A DNA stretch of 64,000 nt from Affinirhizobium straminoryzae. Its GTDB lineage: Bacteria > Pseudomonadota > Alphaproteobacteria > Rhizobiales > Rhizobiaceae. Below are positions 16,704-25,763 of the stretch, piece by piece. The translations under genes and the position numbers were made by a program. Location of the stretch: positions 62,001 through 126,000 of the forward strand of contig NZ_VJMG01000021.1 of assembly GCF_007004135.1 (NCBI RefSeq). Reading direction: 5' to 3'. The first letter of the stretch is position 1. Each line of letters opens with the position of its first letter. Under the pieces are notes generated by a model. It saw only the letters and a program-made list of their open reading frames with translations, was not told where the DNA came from and made no database searches.

Positions 16704-18506
16704 ATGTACAAGGCGCCCGTCGAGGAAATCGCGTTTACCCTGAGACATGTCGCGGGCCTGTCGGCCGCGCTGGCGAATGGCCGTCTTGGCGATCTGAGCG
16801 AGGATCTGGTCGATGCGATTCTCTCCGAAGCCGGGCGGTTTGCCGGCGAGGAAGTGGCGCCGCTGAGCCCCATCGGCGATACGCAGGGCGCGCGTCTGGT
16901 GGAGGGCAAGGTGATCTCGCCGGATGGCTGGGTCGATCTCTACAAGGCCTGGTGCGCCGGCGGCTGGAACGGGCTGACGGGTCCGGAGGAATTCGGCGGG
17001 CAGGGCCTGCCGCACATGCTGAACGTCGCGACGCTGGAAATGTGGAATTCCGCCTCGATCGGCTTCACGCTCGGGCCGACGCTGACGATCGGCGCCATCG
17101 AGGCGCTGATGGCGCATGGCAGCCGCAGCCTGCAGGAACGCTACGTCGAAAAGCTCGTCTCCGGAGAATGGACGGGCACCATGAACCTGACCGAGCCGCA
17201 GGCCGGCTCCGATGTCGGTGCGCTGAAGACGCGCGCCGAGCGCCGGGCTGACGGCACCTATCGCATCTTCGGCCAGAAGATCTACATCACCTGGGGCGAT
17301 CACGATGCGGCCGACAACATCATCCATCTGGTGCTGGCCCGCCTGCCGGACGCGCCGGCCGGCACGCGCGGCATCTCGCTGTTCCTCGTTCCGAAATTCC
17401 TCGTCAACGAGGATGGCTCGCTTGGACCCCGCAACGATCTGTTCTGCCATTCGCTGGAGCACAAGCTCGGCATCCATGGCTCGCCCACCTGCACGATGAT
17501 CTATGGCGACGGCCGTTTCGGCGAGGAGCCGGGCGCCATCGGCTGGCTGGTCGGGGAGGAGAACAAGGGCCTCGCCTGCATGTTCACCATGATGAACAAT
17601 GCACGCCTCGCCGTCGGCATGCAGGGGGTTGCGACCGCCGAGGCCGCCACGCAGAAGGCGATCGCCTATGCCCGCGAGCGCACGCAGGGGCGTGCCCCGG
17701 CCTGGGGTGGCGCGGCCTCCTCTGCTCAGGCGGCGTCCGGCATGAGCCCGATCATCGAGCATCCGGATGTCGCGCGCATGCTGGTGACGATGAAGGCGCT
17801 GACGCAGGGCGCGCGCGCCATCTGCTATGCCTGCGCGCATGCCATCGATCTCTCCCACCGGGCGGACGGCGAGGAGGCGCGCCATTTCCAGGAGCGTGCG
17901 GCTTTGCTGACCCCGATCGCCAAGGCCTTCGCCACCGATGTCGGTGTCGACGTCGCCTCGCTCGGCATCCAGGTGCATGGCGGCATGGGCTTCATCGAGG
18001 AAACGGGTGCCGCCCGCCTGCTGCGCGATGCCCGCATCGCTCCGATTTACGAGGGCACCAACGGCATCCAGGCGATCGATCTCGTCGTGCGCAAGCTGCC
18101 GCTCTCCACTGGTGCGCAGGTGCGCGGCTTCATCGCCGAACTGCGGCAGGTGGCTGAGGCCGTCGCCGCCTCGAACCGCGACGGCTTTGGCGAGACGGCG
18201 TCCCGTCTGAGCGCCAGCCTCGACGATCTCGAAGCTGCGACCGACTGGCTGCTCACCCGTCAGGCGGAGGGCGCGCTGGCCGAGGCGCTGTCGGGCGCCA
18301 CGCCTTACCTGCGCCTGTTCGGCCTTGCGCTCACCGGCGCCTATCTCGCCAAGGGCGCGCTGGCGGACGCCGCGCATGGGGCGGAACAGCGCATCGCGCT
18401 CTGCCGCTTTGCCGCGGAAAACCTGATCGCCGAAACGGCCGCGCTGAAGGACCGCGTCATCCATGGCGCGGCAAGCCTTGCCGCCGCGCGCGTGTTGCTG
18501 GCCTAA
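16704..18506 (+). CDS. Acyl-CoA dehydrogenase, DmdC/long family
   Basis: A 600-residue FAD enzyme that introduces an alpha-beta double bond in acyl-CoA. The N-terminal MYKAPVEEIAFTLRHV is the extra segment of the long acyl-CoA dehydrogenase family that includes 3-methylmercaptopropionyl-CoA dehydrogenase. Core motifs are GTMNLTEPQAGSDVGALKT, YITWGDHD, and YEGTNGIQAIDLV with the likely catalytic Glu region; a C-terminal extension follows. GGAGGAG stands 9 nt before the ATG. An enoyl-CoA hydratase gene follows on the same strand, separated by a repeat element. The natural acyl chain is not determined. Confidence 0.9.
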   Translation: MYKAPVEEIAFTLRHVAGLSAALANGRLGDLSEDLVDAILSEAGRFAGEEVAPLSPIGDTQGARLVEGKVISPDGWVDLYKAWCAGGWNGLTGPEEFGGQGLPHMLNVATLEMWNSASIGFTLGPTLTIGAIEALMAHGSRSLQERYVEKLVSGEWTGTMNLTEPQAGSDVGALKTRAERRADGTYRIFGQKIYITWGDHDAADNIIHLVLARLPDAPAGTRGISLFLVPKFLVNEDGSLGPRNDLFCHSLEHKLGIHGSPTCTMIYGDGRFGEEPGAIGWLVGEENKGLACMFTMMNNARLAVGMQGVATAEAATQKAIAYARERTQGRAPAWGGAASSAQAASGMSPIIEHPDVARMLVTMKALTQGARAICYACAHAIDLSHRADGEEARHFQERAALLTPIAKAFATDVGVDVASLGIQVHGGMGFIEETGAARLLRDARIAPIYEGTNGIQAIDLVVRKLPLSTGAQVRGFIAELRQVAEAVAASNRDGFGETASRLSASLDDLEAATDWLLTRQAEGALAEALSGATPYLRLFGLALTGAYLAKGALADAAHGAEQRIALCRFAAENLIAETAALKDRVIHGAASLAAARVLLA

Positions 18507-18630
18507 ACCCCTCCCCATAAGGGGGAGGGCTTCTGCTGCCTCGCTCCGACCTCCGTCGTGAGGAGAGGCCGCGCCTCTCGTGATCTCCCCCCTTGTGGGG
18601 GAGATGGCCGGCAGGCCAGAGGGGGATTAT
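18507..18630. repeat. Rhizobial-type palindromic intergenic repeat
   Basis: Two palindromic blocks: CCCCTCCCCATAAGGGGGAGG just after the acyl-CoA dehydrogenase stop and TCTCCCCCCTTGTGGGGGAG further on, followed by a GCCGGCAGGCCAGAGGGGG tail. This layout is familiar as a dispersed extragenic repeat in Rhizobiales genomes. It fills the space between the two beta-oxidation genes. Confidence 0.75.
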
Positions 18631-18698
18631 TCTCGTTCGTCTGCATGCTGGGATTTGAACACCGCGTGCGCCAACTGTTCGCCCCAGGAGACCCAGCC

Positions 18699-19454
18699 GT
18701 GACCGACCACATCCTGATCGAATGCTCCGACGTCCATCCCGGCGTGCTGGTGATCCGCCTCAACCGGCCGGAGAAGAAGAACGCCATCACCGCAGAAATG
18801 TATCGCAAGATGGTCGGCGGCCTCACGCAGGCGGCAGCGGACGAGGCGATCCGCGCTGTTACCTTTCTCGGGACGGAAGGCTGCTTCTCCGCCGGCAACG
18901 ACATGGGCGATTTCCTGAGCTATGCCCTGTCCGGCAGCAGCGAGCCGCCAGCCGCGGTGGATTTCCTGAAGGCGCTCGCCACGTTCGAAAAGCCGCTGGT
19001 CTCGGGCGTCGACGGGCTGGCGATCGGCATCGGCACCACGCTGCACCTGCATTGCGACCTGACCGTCGCCTCCGCCCGCAGCCTGTTCCGGACGCCCTTC
19101 GTGGATCTGGCGCTGGTGCCGGAAGCCGCCTCCAGCCTGCTGGCGCCGGCGGTGATGGGTCAGCAGCGGGCCTTTGCACTGCTCGCCGCCGGCGAGGGCT
19201 TTTCGGGCGAGGAGGCGCGTGCCGCCGGCCTCGTCTGGAAGGTTGTCAGCCCGCAGGAGGTCGAGGCCGAGACGCTCGCCATCGCCGCCAAGCTCGCGGC
19301 AAAGCCGGCGGGCGCGCTGAAGATCGCCCGCGATCTCGTGCGCCCGAGCCCCGCCGCGGTGCTGGCCCGCATCGATGCCGAGATGGTGCATTTTTCCGCG
19401 CAGCTGAAGAGCGCCGAGGCGCGCGCGGCTTTCGAGGCCTTTCTCAAGCGCTGA
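18699..19454 (+). CDS. Enoyl-CoA hydratase/isomerase family protein
   Basis: A 251-residue crotonase-fold enzyme, predicted to hydrate 2-enoyl-CoA made by the upstream dehydrogenase. The first oxyanion-hole segment is CFSAGNDMGDF and the second DGLAIGIGTTLH; PFVDLALVPEAAS supplies the conserved Pro-Glu. The GTG at 18699 has CAGGAG 8 nt upstream and gives a normal family length; in-frame codons upstream run into the repeat element and were rejected. Substrate is unknown; isomerase activity is possible. Confidence 0.87.
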   Translation: MTDHILIECSDVHPGVLVIRLNRPEKKNAITAEMYRKMVGGLTQAAADEAIRAVTFLGTEGCFSAGNDMGDFLSYALSGSSEPPAAVDFLKALATFEKPLVSGVDGLAIGIGTTLHLHCDLTVASARSLFRTPFVDLALVPEAASSLLAPAVMGQQRAFALLAAGEGFSGEEARAAGLVWKVVSPQEVEAETLAIAAKLAAKPAGALKIARDLVRPSPAAVLARIDAEMVHFSAQLKSAEARAAFEAFLKR

Positions 19455-19527
19455 GGTTTCGCCGTTGACGCGGCGTTAAGGCGAAGGGCCGAAGCTTGGG
19501 CTGTTCACTCTCCCGTGGAGGCTTCTC

Positions 19528-19785
19528 ATGAACAGGCTGCTGGCCGGTTCCCTTCTTCTTCTGCTGGCGGCTCCGGATGTCTGGGCCGCCGGCAGCGGAC
19601 CCAATACCCGCGTCTACAACGACAAGGATTTCCAGCCACGGCAGCGCTATTACTGCGTGATTGATCCGCCGAAGAGCGCCGGCACGAAGCGCCCCTCGGT
19701 CTGTCGGGCGGAGCCCGGCCGGGTGGGCGGGCGCTGCCGCTGCGACACTGTCACCGGCAGCGGAACGCTGCAGATTGGCGGCTAG
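19528..19785 (+). CDS. Small secreted hypothetical protein
   Basis: An 85-residue protein with a clear signal peptide (MNRLLAGSLLLLLAAPDVWA) preceded by TGGAGG. The mature part of ~65 residues is basic and has four cysteines in YYCVIDPP, SVCRAEP and RCRCDT, which could form two disulfides in the periplasm. I recognise no family. It ends convergent with the RNA methyltransferase gene. Confidence 0.7.
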   Translation: MNRLLAGSLLLLLAAPDVWAAGSGPNTRVYNDKDFQPRQRYYCVIDPPKSAGTKRPSVCRAEPGRVGGRCRCDTVTGSGTLQIGG

Positions 19786-19928
19786 AGTTTCCGGTGAAAA
19801 CCGGATCCCCTGACATGCTCTGTCTCTTTGTTTTCCCGCAGTCCGGACGCAAAACCGCTGACGCGCTTTTGGCTCGGACGTCCTCCAGGGTTTGCAGCCT
19901 GCGCGGCGCAGCCCGAACGGGGCCCTCT

Positions 19929-21173
19929 TTATTTCTCCAGCAGTGCCACCGCTTCCACATGCGTTGACCACAGGAACTGGTCGATCGGCGCAACATGTGC
20001 GATCCGGTAGCCGGCAGCGGTCAGGAGGGCAAGGTCGCGGGCGAGCGTCAGCGGATTGCAGCTGACGGCGGCGATCTTTTTGACGCCGGAGCGTGCCAGT
20101 TCCTTCACCTGCTCCTCGGCGCCGGCGCGCGGCGGATCGAACACCACCGCGTCATAGACCTTCAGCTCCTGCGCAGTCAGCGGGCGGCGGAACAGGTCGC
20201 GCCGCTCCACCGTCACCGGCTTCAGCCCCTGCGCGCGGCGTGCGGCCTGATCCAGCGCCTCGATTGCCTTCGGATCGCTTTCCACCGCATGCACCTTGGC
20301 CTGCCGGGCGATCCTGAGCGCAAAGGTGCCGGCGCCGGCAAACAGGTCCGCCACGCGCTTTGCCTTGCCGAGATGGGCAAGAACCAGCGCCGCCATCGCC
20401 TCTTCCGCCTCGCGCGTTGCCTGGGTGAAGCCACCGGGCGGCAGGACCACCGGCACGCCGCCGAAATCGAGCAACGGCTTTTGCGGTTCCACCAGAATGT
20501 CGCCGGCAATCGAGACGCGCGCGATGCCCTTCAGCTGCAGCACGCAATCCACCACCGCCCGCCGTTCGGCGTCGGACAGGGCTTTCAGACCCTCGGCGGC
20601 GAGATCGAGACCGGTCAGCGTCTCCGTCACCGTCAGCCGCCAGGGCTGCGCGGTGACGCTGAGGGCCGCTGCCAGCCGGCGGATCGTCTGTAGCCGGCTG
20701 ACGATGCCATCGGACGCGATGGGACATTCGGCAATCGAGATGATGGTGTGGCTCTCGCCCCGGTTGAAGCCGAGCAGCAGCTCCTTTTCGGTGCGGCGCA
20801 CGGAAAAGGTCACGCGGCGGCGCTGGTGGGGTTTCGCCTGCAGGAGATCACCGATCTCGGGCTCAAGCCCCCTGGATTTCAGCGCATCCACCACCAGCTG
20901 CCGCTTGAAGGCGTGATAGGGCGCATCCGCCAGATGCTGCAGCGAACAGCCGCCGCAGGCATCGCTGTCCGGCCCGAAATGGCGACAGAGCGGCGCGATG
21001 CGGTCGGGCGAGGTGGTGGTGGTCGACATGACGGTACCGTGGTTGCCGTTGCGGGCAATCGCCACGGTTTCGCCGGGCAGCGCGAAGGGCACGTAGATCG
21101 GGCCGTCCGTGCCGTGGACGATGCCGTGGCCCTGAGCGCCGAGGCGCTGGATGGTGACGGTCTCGGTGCTCAT
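19929..21173 (-). CDS. RNA m5U methyltransferase family protein (TrmA/RlmD type)
   Basis: A 414-residue SAM-dependent enzyme that methylates C5 of uridine in rRNA or tRNA. An N-terminal TRAM domain (VTIQRLGAQGHGI) is followed by an iron-sulfur segment CRHFGPDSDACGGCSLQH, the SAM-binding LFAGAGTFAL, the FDPPRAGAEEQ motif, and the catalytic-cysteine motif AVSCNP. The start overlaps the stop of the upstream tlyA-type gene by ATGA at 21170-21173, so translation is likely coupled. The exact target uridine cannot be read from sequence. Confidence 0.88.
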   Translation of the reverse strand: MSTETVTIQRLGAQGHGIVHGTDGPIYVPFALPGETVAIARNGNHGTVMSTTTTSPDRIAPLCRHFGPDSDACGGCSLQHLADAPYHAFKRQLVVDALKSRGLEPEIGDLLQAKPHQRRRVTFSVRRTEKELLLGFNRGESHTIISIAECPIASDGIVSRLQTIRRLAAALSVTAQPWRLTVTETLTGLDLAAEGLKALSDAERRAVVDCVLQLKGIARVSIAGDILVEPQKPLLDFGGVPVVLPPGGFTQATREAEEAMAALVLAHLGKAKRVADLFAGAGTFALRIARQAKVHAVESDPKAIEALDQAARRAQGLKPVTVERRDLFRRPLTAQELKVYDAVVFDPPRAGAEEQVKELARSGVKKIAAVSCNPLTLARDLALLTAAGYRIAHVAPIDQFLWSTHVEAVALLEK

Positions 21174-21919
21174 GGTTTGCGTCCTGCCAGAAGATATTCC
21201 TGATTGCCGTCGCCGCCGGCGATCGGGGACGGGATCAGGCCGAGGCTCGTCCAGCCCATCTCCTCCACCAGCCAGCGTTCCAGCTCCGCCGCCACATCCG
21301 GTGCGGTTTCCGGCGCCTTCAGCAGGCCGCCCTTGCCGATCGCCTCGCGGCCCGCCTCGAACTGTGGTTTCACGAGCAGGGCACACAGGGCCTGCGGCTC
21401 GGCAAGCTTCAGCGCCGGCGGCAGCGCGAGCTTCAGCGAAATGAAGGAGACATCCGAGACGACGAGCGAGAAGGAGAGACCCCCCACATCCGCGCGGGTG
21501 AGGGCGCGGGCGTTCAGCCCTTCCAGATTGGTGACGCGCGGATCTTCTGCGATGCGCGGATGCATCTGCCCATGGCCGACATCGACGGCCACCACATGCG
21601 CTGCGCCCCGCTCCAGCAGTACCTCGGTAAAGCCGCCGGTGGAGGCGCCGATATCCAGGCAGGACCGGCCTTTCGGATCAAGCCCGAAATGGTCCAGCGC
21701 CGCGACGAGCTTCAGCGCCGCGCGCGACACGTAGTCGCGGGCGGGATCGTCGATCGACAGCCGCACATCGGCTGCCAGCACCTGGCCGGGTTTCAGCACG
21801 GTTTCGCCGTTCACCTTGACGGTGCCGCGCAGAATAGCGTCGCGGGCGCGCGAACGGCTGGAAAACAGGCCGCGGGCCACGAGAAGCTGGTCCAGTCTCA
21901 AATCGTCGGAAGAGGTCAT
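21170..21919 (-). CDS. tlyA: TlyA family rRNA 2'-O-methyltransferase
   Basis: A 249-residue protein with an N-terminal S4 RNA-binding domain (RLDQLLVARGLFSSRSRARDAI) and an FtsJ/RrmJ methyltransferase domain (SCLDIGASTGGFTEVLL, VAVDVGHGQ, LVVSDVSFISL, LVKPQFEAGR). TlyA in mycobacteria 2'-O-methylates 16S and 23S rRNA; old annotations call it haemolysin A. In many rhizobia it follows dxs, but here dxs lies 4 kb upstream with a chemoreceptor gene between. ATG at 21919 was taken as start; the ribosome binding site is weak. Confidence 0.88.
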   Translation of the reverse strand: MTSSDDLRLDQLLVARGLFSSRSRARDAILRGTVKVNGETVLKPGQVLAADVRLSIDDPARDYVSRAALKLVAALDHFGLDPKGRSCLDIGASTGGFTEVLLERGAAHVVAVDVGHGQMHPRIAEDPRVTNLEGLNARALTRADVGGLSFSLVVSDVSFISLKLALPPALKLAEPQALCALLVKPQFEAGREAIGKGGLLKAPETAPDVAAELERWLVEEMGWTSLGLIPSPIAGGDGNQEYLLAGRKP

Positions 21920-22116
21920 GGCCAGTCCAATGACGGTGATGCGCCGGCAAGGCAAGCGCTTTGTGCCGGAAGGCCTCCGCCAAACCTTAAGCAGATGTGA
22001 GGATAGCGCGACATTCTGCATAGTTTCTCAATCCCATATTAAGTGAATCGCGCTCTTTATGCGGGTCATCATCGGTGCGCTCGCGCCGGACGAAGTGAAG
22101 AAGTCGCAGAAAGCCA

Positions 22117-24174
22117 ATGTCCTTGAAGAACCTCTCCCTGAACAAGAAGCTGATCAGCACCTTTCTGGCCCTCATGTCCGTCTGCCTGCTGGCTTCGGCC
22201 ATGGTCTACTGGCAGGGGCTCAAGTCGAGCCAGGCCAGCCGCGATCAGGCCCAGGCGCAGGCGATTGCCGCAGCCGTCAGCCTGGCGCTGGAAGGCCAGC
22301 TCGAAGAAGGCATGTCGCAGCGCGGTTACCTGATGTCCGGCAGCGATGACATGCTGCGCAGCGTGCGCACCGCCCGCGACAGCGTGGTGACAGCCCTGAC
22401 CGAAGCCCGCAAGCAGGCCAGCGATTTCCCGGCGCTGGTCTCGACCATCGACGACATGCGCCGTGCGTCCGATGCCTTCCACCAGGAGGTAGTCGAGCCG
22501 CAGATCAAGGCGCGCCAGGACAAGGGGGGCGATGCCGTTGCAGCCCTCACCAGCGCTGCCGGCAACAGCGCCAGCCAGATGGCTGCCTTCCGCGCCGCTG
22601 CCACCCGTCTCAAGGCGCAGGTGGCCGAGTTGATGCAGCAGACGCTTGCCCGCCAGGAGGCCGCCCATACCAGCCTGCTTCTGACGCTGCTCGTCGGCGG
22701 CGCGGTCGCCGGCGTGATTTCCGTCGGCCTGATTGCGCTTCTGTCCCGCGCCATCGTCAGCCCGATCGTCGGCATGACGGAGGCCATGTCGGAGCTTGCC
22801 GCCGGCAAGCATGACATCACGGTGCCGGCCCTCGACCGCGGCGACGAAGTGGGCAAGATGGCCAAGGCGGTGGCCGTGTTCAAGGATGCCGCGATCGAGA
22901 AGCTGCGCCTCTCGCGCGAGACCGACGAGATGCGCCAGACCAGCGATCGCGAGCGCCAGACGAATGATGCGCGCAAGGCGCATGAGGCGGCCGAAATCGA
23001 GTTTGCGATGAACGGGCTGGCAGGCGGCCTGTCGAACCTCGCCGAAGGCAATGTGGCCTATCGCATCGACAAGCCCTTCGCCCCGCATCTCGACCGCCTA
23101 CGGGTGGATTTCAACCAGGCGCTCGAAAAGCTGCAGGACGCCATGCAGGGCGTGGGCCGCAATGCCTCGGCCATCAATGCCGGTGCGGCCGAAATCCGCG
23201 CCGCGACCGATGACCTGGCCAAGCGCACCGAGCGGCAGGCGGCTTCCGTCGAGCAGACGGCGGCGGCGGTGGAACAGGTCACCACCACCGTGCGCGATTC
23301 CGCCAAGCGGGCCGAGGATGTCGGCCAGCGGGTGGAGCGCGCCCGCCAGAGCGCCGAACGCTCCGGCAATGTGGTGCGCCGGGCGGTGGCGGCCATGGAA
23401 GGCATTTCCAAGTCCTCGCACGAAATCATCAACATCATCAGCGTGATCGATGACATCGCCTTCCAGACCAACCTTCTCGCGCTGAATGCCGGCGTGGAAG
23501 CGGCGCGTGCCGGGGAAGCCGGCAAGGGCTTTGCGGTCGTCGCGCAGGAAGTCCGCGAACTCGCCCAGCGCTCTGCCAATGCGGCCAAGGAGATCAAGGG
23601 TCTCATCACCAATTCCAGCCAGCAGGTGGATGCCGGCGTGGCGCTGGTCGGCGAAACCGGCGAGGCGCTGCAGGCGATCGTCACCGAGGTTCTGGAAATC
23701 AACGAGAACATCCAGGCAATCGTGGTGTCCTCGCGCGAACAGTCCACCGGCCTGCAGGAGATCAACACGGCGATCAGCGCCATGGACCAGAACACCCAGC
23801 AGAATGCCGCCATGGTGGAAGAACAGACGGCGGCAAGCCATGCGCTGGCCCGCGAGGCCGGTGAACTCGATACGCTGCTGCGCCAGTTCCGCCTTGGCAG
23901 CGGGGCAGGGGCGCCCCTCGAACGCCCGGCCTTCTCCAGCCCCAGGACAACCCCGGCGGCTGGCCTTGCCGCGCGCGGCACAGCACCGCAGACGGCGGCG
24001 CGGCCCGTCTCACCGCCAGCCGCCCGGCCGGCGACGGCCCGCGGGCCGGTCGCCGCGCCCGCCTCTGCCCGCCCGGTCGCCTCGCCGGCAGGCGCGCTGC
24101 GCAACAAGCTGTCCCAGGCCTTTGGCACCAGCGCGCCTGCCAGCCGCCCGGCGGAAAACTGGGAAGAGTTCTGA
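22117..24174 (+). CDS. Methyl-accepting chemotaxis protein with C-terminal CheR/CheB tether
   Basis: A 685-residue transmembrane chemoreceptor. TM1 is at about residues 13-31 and TM2 at about 190-212, bounding a periplasmic four-helix sensing domain of ~155 residues. A HAMP domain ([16 protein letters not shown]) and a second HAMP-like unit near 290-345 lead to the signalling hairpin [21 protein letters not shown] Pro/Ala-rich linker follows, and the protein ends in NWEEF, matching the pentapeptide that tethers CheR methyltransferase and CheB. Ligand is unknown. A terminator follows at 24204. Confidence 0.93.
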   Translation: MSLKNLSLNKKLISTFLALMSVCLLASAMVYWQGLKSSQASRDQAQAQAIAAAVSLALEGQLEEGMSQRGYLMSGSDDMLRSVRTARDSVVTALTEARKQASDFPALVSTIDDMRRASDAFHQEVVEPQIKARQDKGGDAVAALTSAAGNSASQMAAFRAAATRLKAQVAELMQQTLARQEAAHTSLLLTLLVGGAVAGVISVGLIALLSRAIVSPIVGMTEAMSELAAGKHDITVPALDRGDEVGKMAKAVAVFKDAAIEKLRLSRETDEMRQTSDRERQTNDARKAHEAAEIEFAMNGLAGGLSNLAEGNVAYRIDKPFAPHLDRLRVDFNQALEKLQDAMQGVGRNASAINAGAAEIRAATDDLAKRTERQAASVEQTAAAVEQVTTTVRDSAKRAEDVGQRVERARQSAERSGNVVRRAVAAMEGISKSSHEIINIISVIDDIAFQTNLLALNAGVEAARAGEAGKGFAVVAQEVRELAQRSANAAKEIKGLITNSSQQVDAGVALVGETGEALQAIVTEVLEINENIQAIVVSSREQSTGLQEINTAISAMDQNTQQNAAMVEEQTAASHALAREAGELDTLLRQFRLGSGAGAPLERPAFSSPRTTPAAGLAARGTAPQTAARPVSPPAARPATARGPVAAPASARPVASPAGALRNKLSQAFGTSAPASRPAENWEEF

Positions 24175-24203
24175 GCGCGGTCCATGACCGTTGACCGATG
24201 ATC

Positions 24204-24229
24204 GGGGCCGGCATCGTCCGGCCCCTTTT
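24204..24229 (+). terminator. Rho-independent terminator after the chemoreceptor gene
   Basis: GGGGCCGG (24204-24211) / CCGGCCCC (24218-24225) perfect stem with 6-nt loop, followed by TTTT. Confidence 0.88.
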
Positions 24230-24377
24230 CATGCGCAGCATGGGTGGCACGGAGCGACGGAAAGGCAGGCGGGCGTTATATCCCTGCAAAGATCGGGGTC
24301 TAGGGAGAGGGCGCGAGGCGACCTGCCGTGACGCCCGCCGCTTGCGCCCCCACGGCCTTTTTCAAGGACGCGACATC

Positions 24378-25508
24378 ATGATCAGGTCATTGTTCGCCGG
24401 TACTGCCCTTACCCTTCTCTCCTGCGGCTTCGCGCTTGCCACCGAGATCGGCACCACGGTTTCGACGCCGTGCCCGTTTGGCGATTGCGCCGCCACGATC
24501 AGCCTTGCCTATGCGGGCGAATTCGACATCGCGACCGGCACCGTGGTCGACGGCGTGGAGCTTGGCGGCCTCTCCGGCCTCGATTTCGACCTCGCGAGCG
24601 GCCATTACATCGCGATCTCCGACGACCGGTCCGAAAAGGCGCCGGCCCGCTTCCATGAACTTGCCATCGACGCGTCCGCCGCCGGCATCAGGGATGTAAA
24701 GGTTCTGCGCACCGTGACCCTGAAGACGGAAAAGGGCGAGGCCTTTGCGGCAAAGGCCGTCGATCCGGAAGCGATCCGCCTCGGCCAGGACGGGATCTAC
24801 TGGACGAGCGAGGGCGATGCCAAGCAGCTGCTGCCGCCCTTCGTGCGCGTGGCCCGGCCGGACGGATCGTTCCTGCGCGAGCTCACCCTGCCGCAGGGCT
24901 TTGCCCCGACCGCCGACAATGCGAGCGGCATCCGCAACAACCTCGCCTTCGAGGGCCTTGCCTTCCTGCCGAACGGCGACCTGATGGTTCAGACCGAATC
25001 CGCCCTCAACCAGGATGGCCCGATCTCCAGCCTCACCACCGGCGCGCTTGCCCGCATGATCCGCTATGATGCGGCAAGCGGGGAGCCGAAGGCGCAGTAT
25101 GTCTATCCCGTCGAGCCGATCAGCCAGGCGCCGAAGAAGGAAAAGGGCTGGAACGACAACGGCGTTCCGGAAATCCTGGCGCTCGACGACCACCGCCTGC
25201 TCGTCATCGAACGCGGCTTTGCGGAAGGCTTTGGCACCTCGATCAAGCTCTTCATGATCGACACTGAGGGCGCGACCGACGTTTCCGCCATCGCCTCTCT
25301 GGTGAAGACCGACCAGCCCATCGTGCCGGTGCGCAAGAGCCAGGTCCTCGACATGCGCGCAATCGGCCTTGAGCCCGACAATATCGAGGGCATGACCTTC
25401 GCCAAGGGCGCGGACGGCAGCGACCTTCTCGTCTTCGTCGCCGACAACAATTTTTCGGCCCAGCAGAAGACGCAGTTCTATGCGTTCAAGGTGCTGAAGC
25501 GGCCTTGA
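24378..25508 (+). CDS. Secreted esterase-like/phytase-like protein
   Basis: A 376-residue exported protein. ATG at 24378 has AAGGA 9 nt upstream and begins a signal peptide ending at FALAT. The sequence fits the 'esterase-like activity of phytase' family (PF13449, from memory): GLSGLDFDLASGHYIAISDD near the start, DPEAIRLGQDGIYWTSEG, NLAFEGLAFLPNGDLMVQTE, and the late NIEGMTFAK and VADNNFSAQQKTQFYAF. This layout suggests a beta-propeller with conserved acidic metal-binding residues. It probably acts in the periplasm on phosphate esters, but the substrate is unknown. Confidence 0.82.
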   Translation: MIRSLFAGTALTLLSCGFALATEIGTTVSTPCPFGDCAATISLAYAGEFDIATGTVVDGVELGGLSGLDFDLASGHYIAISDDRSEKAPARFHELAIDASAAGIRDVKVLRTVTLKTEKGEAFAAKAVDPEAIRLGQDGIYWTSEGDAKQLLPPFVRVARPDGSFLRELTLPQGFAPTADNASGIRNNLAFEGLAFLPNGDLMVQTESALNQDGPISSLTTGALARMIRYDAASGEPKAQYVYPVEPISQAPKKEKGWNDNGVPEILALDDHRLLVIERGFAEGFGTSIKLFMIDTEGATDVSAIASLVKTDQPIVPVRKSQVLDMRAIGLEPDNIEGMTFAKGADGSDLLVFVADNNFSAQQKTQFYAFKVLKRP

Positions 25509-25688
25509 GGGCGTTCAGCGGCGCGGTCGCGGGGCCGCGCCGGCTTTTTGGGGGGGCAGGAGAGGGCGGTGCGGGGGTATCCTCTTCCGTCCTGCCGGAC
25601 ATCGCCCACGAGGAGTACGCCCCATCGACCGCGTCCGCGCTATCGTCCTGGCCGTCGGTGCTCTTCTTCCGGCAACGCTCACCACGCC

Positions 25689-25720
25689 GTCATCCTCGGG
25701 CTTGACCCGAGGATCCATGC
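25689..25720. repeat. Extragenic palindrome, 9-bp arms
   Basis: ATCCTCGGG (25692-25700) / CCCGAGGAT (25706-25714) with loop CTTGA, inside the familiar GTCATCCTCGGGCTTGACC type found repeatedly in alphaproteobacterial intergenic regions. It lies between the convergent esterase-like gene and dxs and may act as a shared terminator. Confidence 0.7.
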
Positions 25721-25763
25721 CATCCGCACCCGGCCACAGCCTGTTACAGCCCCGGCCCTTAGG

